From positions 1 through 37,985 of the forward strand of contig JACQLU010000030.1 of the NCBI GenBank assembly GCA_016203935.1: DNA of 37,985 nucleotides, in the 5' to 3' direction. The stretch comes from Parcubacteria group bacterium (GTDB lineage: Bacteria > Patescibacteriota > JACQLU01). Position numbers and translations under genes: made by a program. The number at the start of each line of letters is the position of its first letter. Position 1 is the stretch's first letter. The notes under the pieces are model-generated. The model made no database searches, was not told where the DNA came from, and worked only from the letters and a program-made list of their open reading frames with translations. Below, piece after piece: positions 30,065 through 36,419 of this stretch.

Positions 30065-30162
30065 GGGCAGGAGGAATTTCGAAGCTCTTGCCCACGGCTC
30101 CGGCGAAAGTCGGAGCCTCTCTTCTAAGTCTGTGAGCAATTGCTCGCGGATTTGGAAGAGAG
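30065..30162 (+). promoter_or_regulatory. terminal separator: three hairpins and an orphan SD-type leader
   Basis: GGGCAGGAG/CTCTTGCCC, then GGCTCCGGC-GAAA-GTCGGAGCC, then a 21-bp fully paired stem from 30117 to 30137 with 30142 to 30162 (CTCTCTTCTAAG... / ...GGAAGAGAG) and AATT loop. The SD position reads GGAAGAG and no gene follows. Confidence 0.65.
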
Positions 30163-30163
30163 T

Positions 30164-30276
30164 GTGAACACACTAAACGACACTAATATTTACCCCGTTA
30201 GCTACGGGGTAGACACGAATAAACACTAAAGGTTACCTTGGTTACGTTTTCTGGGTCCCGGTCGCCTCAGGCGACC
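30164..30276. repeat. family E repeat with TACCCCGT/ACGGGGTA hairpin and GGTCGCC palindrome
   Basis: ACACTAAACGACACTAATATT then TACCCCGT-TAGCT-ACGGGGTA, AATAAACACTAAAGG, and GGTCGCCTCAGGCGACC (30260-30276). Confidence 0.7.
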
Positions 30277-30297
30277 GCGGATGACAAACGAAACAGT

Positions 30298-30537
30298 CTA
30301 CTTTGAAGCGAAGCCGCGTTTGAGGGAGAGCGTGATCGGTAGTTGGCGCTTTGAGAACTTCTCACTTAACTCGCGAGGAAGATGTTTGGAAGCATCGAGG
30401 AACTCCATGCCAATAATTTTTCCTTGGCGATCATAGTCAAAGATAATGCCCTTTTTCACCTCGTCACTTTCAACATACCGCCCTTTGTTGAAGCGGATAT
30501 AGACCGCGTCTACCTGTTTATCATAATGGAATCTCAT
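30298..30537 (-). CDS. DUF2283 family protein
   Basis: Protein of 79 aa with the typical start MRFHYDKQVDAVYIRFNKG and the signature IIFDYDRQGKIIGMEFLDAS. DUF2283 is a small beta-rich family, function unknown, frequently next to toxin-antitoxin genes. The start codon overlaps the stop of the PIN-domain gene (4 nt), so the two are coupled. No SD. A role as partner or modulator of the PIN toxin is inference from position. Confidence 0.88.
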   Translation of the reverse strand: MRFHYDKQVDAVYIRFNKGRYVESDEVKKGIIFDYDRQGKIIGMEFLDASKHLPRELSEKFSKRQLPITLSLKRGFASK

Positions 30538-30968
30538 AGGTATTTTCTAAATTGTGCGATGAATTCTCCAGGGACGAGTATTGGAAAAGCAACAGCCGAC
30601 TGTACTGACTCGCGAAGGAAGTCGCGGGTATTCCATGTGATCAAAGCTTTGGGTTTGGCGAGTATGGCGCTCGCGAGGATGGGAGCATCATCGGTAGGTA
30701 AGATCTTGTACGCATTCCAAATCTCGCGGCGCGAAGGCGTAGAAGCAATCTCAGGAGGAATAATCATAAAGAGCGTCCAAGCAGCAGCAAGTTGAGGAAA
30801 CTTGCTTGAGATATTTCGCTCCGCCTCCTCGATGATTTGTGGGGAAATAATAGGAATAATCCTATGAGAAAAACAGGCAGCGAGTATTTTCCCCGCTGCC
30901 CCATTTGGCGAATTAAGACCAGCAATAATAGCGCTCGTATCAAGAAAGATCCGCAACCTTTCGGGCAT
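30534..30968 (-). CDS. PIN-domain toxin-like RNase
   Basis: Protein of 144 aa. PIN nuclease fold: first Asp in RIFLDTSAIIAGL, acidic residues in QIIEEAERN and TDDAPILASAIL, and last conserved WNTRDFL, together giving the usual metal-binding acidic set. Such proteins cut RNA as type II toxins. Upstream is a small helical protein (overlap 28 nt) that is a candidate antitoxin; downstream is a coupled DUF2283 protein. No SD. Confidence 0.88.
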   Translation of the reverse strand: MPERLRIFLDTSAIIAGLNSPNGAAGKILAACFSHRIIPIISPQIIEEAERNISSKFPQLAAAWTLFMIIPPEIASTPSRREIWNAYKILPTDDAPILASAILAKPKALITWNTRDFLRESVQSAVAFPILVPGEFIAQFRKYL

Positions 30969-31140
30969 AACGTCTGTTCCATATCTCTTTACGAGTTTTT
31001 CTGAGTGCTCGCATGACCGCTTTTTCAGAGTAGAGGGGAGCGCCTTTCCGATTTTTGATCAACAAACCAAAGAGAAGCGACTTAAGTCGAGTTACTTCAT
31101 TTTCGAGCTTCGCTAATTTTTTTAACGAAAGTTCCTTCAT
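30940..31140 (-). CDS. Small helical protein, candidate antitoxin
   Basis: About 66 aa from the internal ATG (MKELSLKKLAKLENEVTRLK); the track start at 31158 adds six residues and is also possible. Predicted helical with a heptad-like N-terminal half and a basic C-terminus (RALRKTRKEIWNRRYARK). It overlaps the PIN gene by about 28 nt. Small helical proteins upstream of PIN genes are commonly antitoxins, but no known antitoxin motif is visible, so this is inference. Confidence 0.65.
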   Translation of the reverse strand: MKELSLKKLAKLENEVTRLKSLLFGLLIKNRKGAPLYSEKAVMRALRKTRKEIWNRRYARKVADLS

Positions 31141-31184
31141 ACACTTGCATGATACCAAATCATGCCATGGTTGGTAAAGAGAGT

Positions 31185-31472
31185 TTATAGAATCGTAATT
31201 TGGTCATTCAGTATGTAAGGTTTTAAGAGCGGCTTTACGGTATCGTATTCCACAAGATCAACCTTGGTGTGGAGTGTATCCTCAAGTTGCAGTTTGAGAT
31301 CTACGAAATCAAGGAGGCTCTTATCGCGCGGAAGTTCAACAAGAATATCAACGTCGCTCGTCGCGCTCGCTTCGCCGCGCGCGACCGAACCAAAGAGGGA
31401 CGAACGGGTGACCCCGGCGGCTTTGAGAATGGGGAGTATTTTGCGTTTTATCTCTTCAATATGTGTATTCAT
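31185..31472 (-). CDS. MNT-type minimal nucleotidyltransferase
   Basis: Protein of 95 aa from MNTHIEEIKRKIL; the track ORF starts 37 codons earlier, without support. The pol-beta-like signature SLFGSVARGEASATSDVDILVEL gives the GS motif and two catalytic Asp (DVD). Such minimal nucleotidyltransferases usually pair with a HEPN toxin and adenylylate it; no HEPN gene is seen next door. It may serve the nearby PIN module or be an orphan. Confidence 0.9.
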   Translation of the reverse strand: MNTHIEEIKRKILPILKAAGVTRSSLFGSVARGEASATSDVDILVELPRDKSLLDFVDLKLQLEDTLHTKVDLVEYDTVKPLLKPYILNDQITIL

Positions 31473-31564
31473 AATTTTTTCGCTAAGTGTTTTTATGATA
31501 TCAGAGAAGTGACTCGAAGTCGAATGACAAATGAAGACGACTCCCGCCGGGGGCAAGAGTCGGA

Positions 31565-32263
31565 TTAGGCTTTGATGTACCATTCGTTTTGTTTAGCCTC
31601 CTCCTGCGCGAAGACGGCGAAAGCCACATTTCGAAGTTCGACGAGGTCAGCGCGCGGCGAGCCGGTAAGGTCAATCGCTATGTCAGTAATTCTTTCTACT
31701 ATCCAGTCGCCTCTCTGCCGGTGAGCTTGATACCCAAGCGTAAAGAGTGCGCCGAGGATTTCACTCTGCCTTCGCTCGAGCAACGGTACTCGCTGGATAC
31801 GATCAACAGCTTTTTGATAGTCGAGCAGAAACCAAGTGGCAATCTCTTGTAGCTGCGGGGTAAGCCAAGGCAGGCGCTGGGCGGCCGCGATGATCCTGGT
31901 GAGGAGTCGATAGTCTTCATGGCGTGTGATTACCTCCCAATCTACTCCCATGCGATCAGCAAGTTTACGAATTAACGCAAGGACTCGCTCGCGATAGGGG
32001 AGAAAGACAGCGTGTGATAAGCCGACTGGCTCATAAAGATGCATGATCACACGTTCAGGATCGAGTGCGGTGTCATATCCGAGAGTCTCTTTGATCCGCT
32101 TTGCTTGCCTCGCGCTTGCGATGAGTGTGTGCGGCGTAAGCCCCAACACCTTCGCTATCTTTCTCACGCACCATCGCAACCGGCGAGGAATATGGGAAAG
32201 TAGGAGAGGAAGTTCTTCCTCGGGCTTGAAAAGTGCCGGATCATATCGTGGCTGGCGTGGCAT
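31565..32263 (-). CDS. Unknown protein, paralogue of the 32988-33701 protein
   Basis: Protein of 232 aa. The start (MPRQPRYDPALFK) is set by AAAGGAGGG 5 nt upstream; the track start at 32323 lies in the promoter. All-helical in appearance, basic. Alignable by eye with the protein at 32988-33701: P-R/K-R.L...IAKVLGLTPHTL versus ...MGKELGLNLDEV, and LIRKLADRMGVDWEVI versus ILKKVAREMRIDWDVV. Not recognised. It is the minus-strand SD-led gene with a clear promoter. Confidence 0.75.
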   Translation of the reverse strand: MPRQPRYDPALFKPEEELPLLLSHIPRRLRWCVRKIAKVLGLTPHTLIASARQAKRIKETLGYDTALDPERVIMHLYEPVGLSHAVFLPYRERVLALIRKLADRMGVDWEVITRHEDYRLLTRIIAAAQRLPWLTPQLQEIATWFLLDYQKAVDRIQRVPLLERRQSEILGALFTLGYQAHRQRGDWIVERITDIAIDLTGSPRADLVELRNVAFAVFAQEEAKQNEWYIKA

Positions 32264-32294
32264 GGCATCCCTCCTTTCACACTTGTGTATAGAA

Positions 32295-32323
32295 ATAGTA
32301 CGTATATTATGAAATGACGTCAA
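32295..32323 (-). promoter_or_regulatory. Sigma-70/A type promoter, minus strand
   Basis: On the minus strand TTGACG (32323-32318), 17-bp spacer, TACTAT (32300-32295), driving the 31565-32263 gene. Confidence 0.7.
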
Positions 32324-32489
32324 CCTCGGGAGCGGGGTAGCATCCTGAATGGAGTTTTGTCTACGAGGGAGAGATTCTTCTCTGCCTCATCAGACAGGGC
32401 TCCGCTCGGAATGACAGGAGAGGCAAAGCCTCTCGGCTCGGAGCTCAGAGATGAGAGCTCAGGGCGTTTTGGGCGGAAGAGGGAGGGAG

Positions 32490-32720
32490 ATGAAGAAAGT
32501 AGATACCCCGCTTGCCAGCGGGGGAAGGCCAGTGCCGATTAACCAACGGTGGTTCCGTTGGTTGGCGCTGAATTTTCCCGAGGCATGCCCGGATTGTGGG
32601 CGGTCTTGGGAGGAAAAGGAGGGGATGACACTGTGCCCTAACGGGCACCACCGTTTCCCCTCTGAAGATTGGAAAGCCGAGCTCCAGCGTCAGTTGGAGC
32701 AGAAGCAGAAAGAGAGGTGA
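32490..32720 (+). CDS. Small zinc-ribbon-like protein
   Basis: Protein of 76 aa, start (MKKVDTPLASGG) set by GGGAGGGAG immediately upstream. ACPDCGRSW and LCPNGHHRF give a CxxC...CxxxH/H pattern of a single zinc ribbon (about residues 38-59). The C-terminal tail is a charged helix (WKAELQRQLEQKQKER). Not recognised. A palindromic GAGCTC...GAGCTC lies upstream. A nucleic-acid or protein-binding role is inferred from the ribbon alone. Confidence 0.7.
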   Translation: MKKVDTPLASGGRPVPINQRWFRWLALNFPEACPDCGRSWEEKEGMTLCPNGHHRFPSEDWKAELQRQLEQKQKER

Positions 32721-32727
32721 AATTTTT

Positions 32728-32917
32728 GAGGAGCATCGCTTATGGCGGTTGCTCCTCAACATTCATCTGCAGATTATGCTCTCTCCCTTTCTCGCATCCA
32801 TTATAACGATGCAGGAACTGCATAGTCTGCAGTTGAATGGCATCACTAATTAGTGACCAGTCACCAGTGACCAGTGAAAGGTATTCCTGTCACTTCACTG
32901 GTTATTAAACTGGTGTA
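32728..32917. repeat. inverted-repeat tract
   Basis: TTGAGGAGCA/TGCTCCTCAA; CTGCAGATTATGC/GCATAGTCTGCAG enclosing GCATC/GATGC; then AGTGACCAGTCACCAGTGACC direct/inverted units and TCACTTCACTGG. No gene seen between 32720 and 32988. Confidence 0.6.
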
Positions 32918-32922
32918 TAGAT

Positions 32923-32950
32923 GAGGCATAGCATGCCTCTTTTTTGTTTT
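32923..32950 (+). terminator. Rho-independent terminator
   Basis: GAGGCAT (32923-32929), AGC, ATGCCTC (32933-32939), then TTTTTTG. Confidence 0.85.
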
Positions 32951-32987
32951 AGAAAATAGTGTGCCCCGCATCGCTGCGGGGCGTCGG

Positions 32988-33701
32988 TCACCCTTTTATA
33001 TGGAACGTCAGAGGTCTGCGCGCCATGACTTCTTGGGCATCAGTCTGTGCCTCGGAGAGCGTCCTACGCACGACGTCTGGCGGAAGACCCAAAGCATCCG
33101 CCATTCCGCGAAGTCCGATGAGCGCCAAGCGAACACTCTTCTCGTCCACCCCCCACATATTTATGCAACAGTTGAACGCAACCGAGCCGAGCGCATCTAA
33201 CACCACCTTAGGCTTTTGCGCCATCTCCCTAAGTTTGAACGATCGCGCACGGGCCTTCTCGATATCCAGCGCGGTGACGTGGGCAATCCATCCCCATTCA
33301 ATCTCAAATGACCTGTCGGGAGGGTTGTCAGTTGCCGCAATGAGGAGTGCCACCTCGTAATACGCGCCAAATACCTCAACCACATCCCAATCGATGCGCA
33401 TTTCCCGGGCAACTTTTTTGAGGATCTCTGTGACTCGGTCGAGATGCGGGGGCGTAAGTTTCGCACTAACCGCACTTATCACTTTCCACAATTGGCATTC
33501 GTAATCAAACCGAATTCGCCTCCCTCCCATGCCGCGTTTCATTTGTTCACCGTGTCGGCGCACCTCATCGAGATTGAGTCCAAGTTCTTTTCCCATCTCC
33601 TCAAAGAGCGGGCGACACTTCTTAGGAAAAATCGCCCAGTAGAGGCCGACCAGGGAGAGCGGATTGAACGGTCTCTTTCCTTCTCGTTGGTGTTCCTCCA
33701 T
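32988..33701 (-). CDS. Unknown protein, paralogue of the 31565-32263 protein
   Basis: Protein of 237 aa, start (MEEHQREGKRPFNPL) supported by ACAGGAGG upstream on the minus strand. Mostly helical. Shares a weak but extended pattern with the 31565-32263 product (see that entry). Contains WDVVEVFGAYYEVALLIAA, GWIAHVTALDIEKARAR and a C-terminal GLRGMADALGLPPDVVRR. Not recognised. The 3' end is closed by a GCCCCGCA/TGCGGGGC hairpin. Its promoter (TTGACG-N17-TAGTGT) is visible. Confidence 0.75.
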   Translation of the reverse strand: MEEHQREGKRPFNPLSLVGLYWAIFPKKCRPLFEEMGKELGLNLDEVRRHGEQMKRGMGGRRIRFDYECQLWKVISAVSAKLTPPHLDRVTEILKKVAREMRIDWDVVEVFGAYYEVALLIAATDNPPDRSFEIEWGWIAHVTALDIEKARARSFKLREMAQKPKVVLDALGSVAFNCCINMWGVDEKSVRLALIGLRGMADALGLPPDVVRRTLSEAQTDAQEVMARRPLTFHIKG

Positions 33702-33722
33702 TCTGTCCTCCTGTTGATTGTC

Positions 33723-33751
33723 ACACTAGATAGGGAAACGCCACCCGTCAA
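33723..33751 (-). promoter_or_regulatory. Sigma-70/A type promoter, minus strand
   Basis: On the minus strand TTGACG (33751-33746), 17-bp spacer, TAGTGT (33728-33723), upstream of the 32988-33701 gene. Confidence 0.65.
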
Positions 33752-33817
33752 GGGCATTAATGACACGAAGAGGCAAACGCGTAAGTCCTATCCCAAACGT
33801 GAATGGAATACTTCGTC

Positions 33818-33893
33818 ATTCTGAACCTGATCCAGAATAGAGATACGTAGCTCGATCTCTGGATTCCTGCCTACGCAGGAATGACAGACGACT
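33818..33893. repeat. interspersed palindrome GTCATTCTGAACCTG...AGGAATGAC
   Basis: GTCATTCTGAACCTGATCC at the left, GATCTCTGGATTCCTGCC and CGCAGGAATGAC at the right; a shorter half (GGATTCCTGCGTTCGCAGGA) is near 28472. Confidence 0.65.
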
Positions 33894-34005
33894 AGTCACT
33901 TTCACTATTTAATGGCGTTGTTCCAAACTCTTGCCTTTCTTGAACAAATATTGTATTCTCTCCCTGCGTCTAGGTAATAGAATGTAGGTCAAAAAGGAGG
34001 ATTCG

Positions 34006-34413
34006 ATGACGAATACGATAGGCGGAACGTTTCAGGTTGTGGGAGCGGCGAAATTGGGGGAGGGAGGAAACCTTTCCTTAGTCCCTTGTGGTGATCGTTT
34101 CTGTGAACATGACGATCACTATCCTCGGACGATCAAGGTGTCAGAGGTACCGCCAGAGAGCGATACTCTCATTAAATTTGGCTCTCAAGGACGGGGTGGT
34201 GGTCTAATCTGTGATTACTATGTGCGGCGTCGTAGTGCTGGAGAGTGGTGGGTGATTACCATTGTCATCCACTCGGAAGCTACGCCGGATTCGCGAGCCA
34301 CCATTCATAAGATTCCTTTGGGTGATGTCCCGCCCCCATTGTGGCCAAAGATGAATGAGGCGGGGTATGAGGGACGAAGACTACGCATCGACGCGCACGG
34401 GCGGGCCCATTAG
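34006..34413 (+). CDS. Hypothetical soluble protein
   Basis: Protein of 135 aa (MTNTIGGTFQVVGAAKLG), start fixed by AAAAAGGAGG 5 nt upstream. Beta-rich appearance, with VPCGDRFCEHDDHYP (Cys/His/Asp cluster that could bind metal) and a C-terminal basic tail (EGRRLRIDAHGRAH). Not recognised. The stop codon lies inside a terminator stem. A leader hairpin is not obvious here, unlike the 22-30 kb genes. Confidence 0.7.
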   Translation: MTNTIGGTFQVVGAAKLGEGGNLSLVPCGDRFCEHDDHYPRTIKVSEVPPESDTLIKFGSQGRGGGLICDYYVRRRSAGEWWVITIVIHSEATPDSRATIHKIPLGDVPPPLWPKMNEAGYEGRRLRIDAHGRAH

Positions 34414-34431
34414 GGCTCGCCTTTTTCTTTT
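34400..34431 (+). terminator. Rho-independent terminator overlapping the stop codon
   Basis: GGCG-G-GCCC, ATTA, GGGC-T-CGCC, then TTTTTCTTTT. The TAG stop is in the loop. Confidence 0.9.
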
Positions 34432-34436
34432 GTAAA

Positions 34437-34482
34437 CCCCGTTACCACGGGCTTACGCCCGTGGCCCTCTGGTAACGGGGTA
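34437..34482. repeat. inverted repeat CCCCGTTACCA...TGGTAACGGGG with inner palindrome
   Basis: The outer 11-bp arms enclose CCACGGGC/GCCCGTGG. The outer arms share CCCCGTTA/TAACGGGG with 1927-2023. Confidence 0.8.
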
Positions 34483-34488
34483 AGCCAG

Positions 34489-34517
34489 TTGATTTAAAGC
34501 GGAATCTTTACTATAGT
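34489..34517 (+). promoter_or_regulatory. Sigma-70/A type promoter
   Basis: TTGATT (34489-34494), 17-bp spacer, TATAGT (34512-34517). Confidence 0.7.
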
Positions 34518-34559
34518 ACGGGCACTTAGGAGGGAAATATTTTCTTAAAGGAGGCATCC

Positions 34560-35294
34560 ATGGATTGGCAGGCGAGGCTGAATGCGACACTCTTTGCGGT
34601 GATTTCGTTCATCATTCCGCTCATTCCCGCGTCGCTTATCTCTTTTGCAGCAGTCCTGATCATGCGGAGTGGTGGAAAGTTTGCGACCTTCGCGGGTTTG
34701 CTTATTTTCTACTATCTCCTGTCACATGCACAACTTACAGGTTCTCAATTGACCGCGATCCTTCTCATTTTTGGCGGCGCGGCTTTCGGGATTGCGTTCC
34801 TTACCTTCCTTCGCTATCGCAAGCGGGAGGGATTCTTGTCCCTCTTTGGCCCTTGGAAGGGAATCGGCATGTTACTAACCCTGCTTTGGTTTTTTGCGCC
34901 TCTCACTTTCCTGAAACTGCCGGTCCTTATTGAGGGCGCCAAAACCGGGGTGGTGTCTCGCACGGTGAATACTCTTCTTGGGTATATACCACAACCCCAC
35001 CCCGAGCCGATTGGTCTCGCCCAACTCGATCAGATGTTGGTGGGATTATTAACCTTCTGGCAGGAGTCGGTCCGCTCAGCCAATCTCCTCATCGCGTTCC
35101 TGATTCTGTTATTTGGAGTCTTGGTTTCCTATTTCTGGGAATCGTGGGATGCGGTGCGCGGCGGTGCTACAGGAGAGAAGACCTTTCTTAGGTACATGCA
35201 GCAGATATTCCGTGCGGCCAACGCTCGTACCCCATCGGGTCCCAACCTCCGTCAATGGAGGAATACTGACCCAGATCAGGAGAAGCAGCGTTAG
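34560..35294 (+). CDS. Polytopic membrane protein, orphan SD-led gene
   Basis: Protein of 244 aa. Hydrophobic segments at about 9-35 (LFAVISFIIPLIPASLISFAAVLIM), 40-55, 64-82 (AILLIFGGAAFGIAFLTFL), 100-120 and 172-192 (SANLLIAFLILLFGVLVSYF). AAAGGAGG is 5 nt before the ATG, with a second GGAGGG upstream in the leader. The C-terminus is charged and Pro-containing. Not recognised. It has its own promoter and terminator. No clear similarity by eye to the other island membrane protein at 23617. Confidence 0.75.
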   Translation: MDWQARLNATLFAVISFIIPLIPASLISFAAVLIMRSGGKFATFAGLLIFYYLLSHAQLTGSQLTAILLIFGGAAFGIAFLTFLRYRKREGFLSLFGPWKGIGMLLTLLWFFAPLTFLKLPVLIEGAKTGVVSRTVNTLLGYIPQPHPEPIGLAQLDQMLVGLLTFWQESVRSANLLIAFLILLFGVLVSYFWESWDAVRGGATGEKTFLRYMQQIFRAANARTPSGPNLRQWRNTDPDQEKQR

Positions 35295-35310
35295 TCTTTC
35301 GACGAGTCAT

Positions 35311-35343
35311 CCCGCGCCACCATTGGTGCGGGACTTTTCGTTT
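35311..35343 (+). terminator. Rho-independent terminator
   Basis: CCCGCGCC (35311-35318), ACCATT, GGTGCGGG (35325-35332), then ACTTTTCGTTTGTTTT. Confidence 0.8.
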
Positions 35344-35388
35344 GTTTTGGAGAGGAGATTTTGATATAGTGTGAAGGTAAACAATAGG

Positions 35389-35494
35389 TCATTCTGAGGT
35401 CGCCGCAGGCGACCGAAGAATCCCCGGGCTTTTCTAAGCCAATAGTGAGATCCCTGCCTGCCGGCAGGCAGGCTTCACTCCGTTCAGGATGACG
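35389..35494. repeat. interspersed palindrome GTCATTCTGA...CAGGATGAC with nested inserts
   Basis: GTCATTCTGA, GGTCGCCGCAGGCGACC (35398-35414), GAAGAATCCCCGGGC, then CCTGCCTGCCGGCAGGCAGG and TTCAGGATGAC. At least two shorter palindromes are nested in one longer element. Confidence 0.75.
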
Positions 35495-35517
35495 TTTCAT
35501 TGATAGCGCTATCTATC

Positions 35518-36246
35518 ATGACCATCGGGAAAAACTCAGGATCATCAGTCCTCACTTCCTATCAAGTGAATCTCCCCCGTTTTTCGGGTCCTTTTGAATT
35601 GCTCCTCTCGCTCATTCAGCGCAAGGAACTTCCCTTAACCGAGGTGTCGCTTTCCGAAATCACCGAGCAGTACCTTAAATATCTCGAAACCCTTGAGACG
35701 ATCGAGCCCGGCACAATTGCCGATTTTGTGGTGGTCGCGGCACGGCTTCTCTATCTCAAATCAAAACTCCTTGCCCTCGGCGGTGAACCTGAAGAGGATG
35801 GCGAAGAGGATGACCTTGTGCGCGATCTTACCCTCTATAAGGCCTACCGCTCGATGGTCGGTTGGATCCGCCGCCGCTACCGGCAAGGACCGTGGCAGGT
35901 GTATCGGAGAGGGAACGAAGAGGTCTTCTTTTATCCCGCCCCGGAGGTAACGAAGGAGGCGCTTTTGGAATACATCGAGGGAGTGGTGTTGCCCCTACGG
36001 GCCATGATGGAGCAGGCACGTTTTACGTTCGTGCCCGAGATGAATGTGGCGGCACGAGTGAAGGAGATTATCGCGCTTATCAAGGAGCGAATCGAGCTTC
36101 GATTTCGAGAGCTCACTGGTACAAGGCCCACCCGCATCGGGCAGATTGTGAATCTCCTTGGCATTTTAGAGCTCGCGCGGCAGAAGGTCATCGAAGTAGA
36201 ACAAAAGCAGTTGTTTGAGGAGATTCTTATAAAGAAAAGTAAGTAA
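35518..36246 (+). CDS. scpA: Segregation and condensation protein A
   Basis: Kleisin subunit of the SMC-ScpAB complex, which organises and helps segregate the chromosome. About 242 aa from ATG 35518 (MTIGKNSGSSV); the track start at 35500 is less likely. The family N-terminus FSGPFELLLSLIQRKELPL and SEITEQYLKYLETLE is clear, as is FVVVAARLLYLKSKLLL-like helix ADFVVVAARLLYLKSK. An acidic linker (EEDGEEDD) separates the C-terminal winged helix (about 170-240). No SD. scpB follows after a repeat block. Confidence 0.93.
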   Translation: MTIGKNSGSSVLTSYQVNLPRFSGPFELLLSLIQRKELPLTEVSLSEITEQYLKYLETLETIEPGTIADFVVVAARLLYLKSKLLALGGEPEEDGEEDDLVRDLTLYKAYRSMVGWIRRRYRQGPWQVYRRGNEEVFFYPAPEVTKEALLEYIEGVVLPLRAMMEQARFTFVPEMNVAARVKEIIALIKERIELRFRELTGTRPTRIGQIVNLLGILELARQKVIEVEQKQLFEEILIKKSK

Positions 36247-36419
36247 GCGATCCGAATACTACGAATTACATCCGAATGCCCCGAATGAATCTTTTCATAA
36301 CTCCTCCCCACCTCCCCTTATCTTTCCGCCTAGGGCGGATCCGCCTCTGGCGGAAAGAGGAGGAGAAGTGGGGTTACTTTCGGATCATTCGGATGCATTA
36401 GTAGATTAGGATCGCGTAC
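36247..36419. repeat. family B repeat with nested hairpins and palindrome
   Basis: GCGATCCGAATACTACGAATT / GATCATTCGGATGCATTAGT arms enclose ACTCCTCCCCACCTCCCC / GGAGGAGAAGTGGGG arms, which in turn enclose TTTCCGCCTAGGGCGGATCC / GCCTCTGGCGGAAA. Three layers. Ends at the scpB ATG. Confidence 0.75.

Noticed and set aside
22298-30162. Integron cassette array (attC-like hairpins between small genes)
   Set aside because: The inverted repeats are built around the SD. I see no RYYYAAC/GTTRRRY core sites and no integrase, and several units have their own promoters and terminators.
32357-32542. 61-aa ORF upstream of the zinc-ribbon gene
   Set aside because: It spans interspersed repeat DNA (GGAATGACAGG) and lacks an SD.
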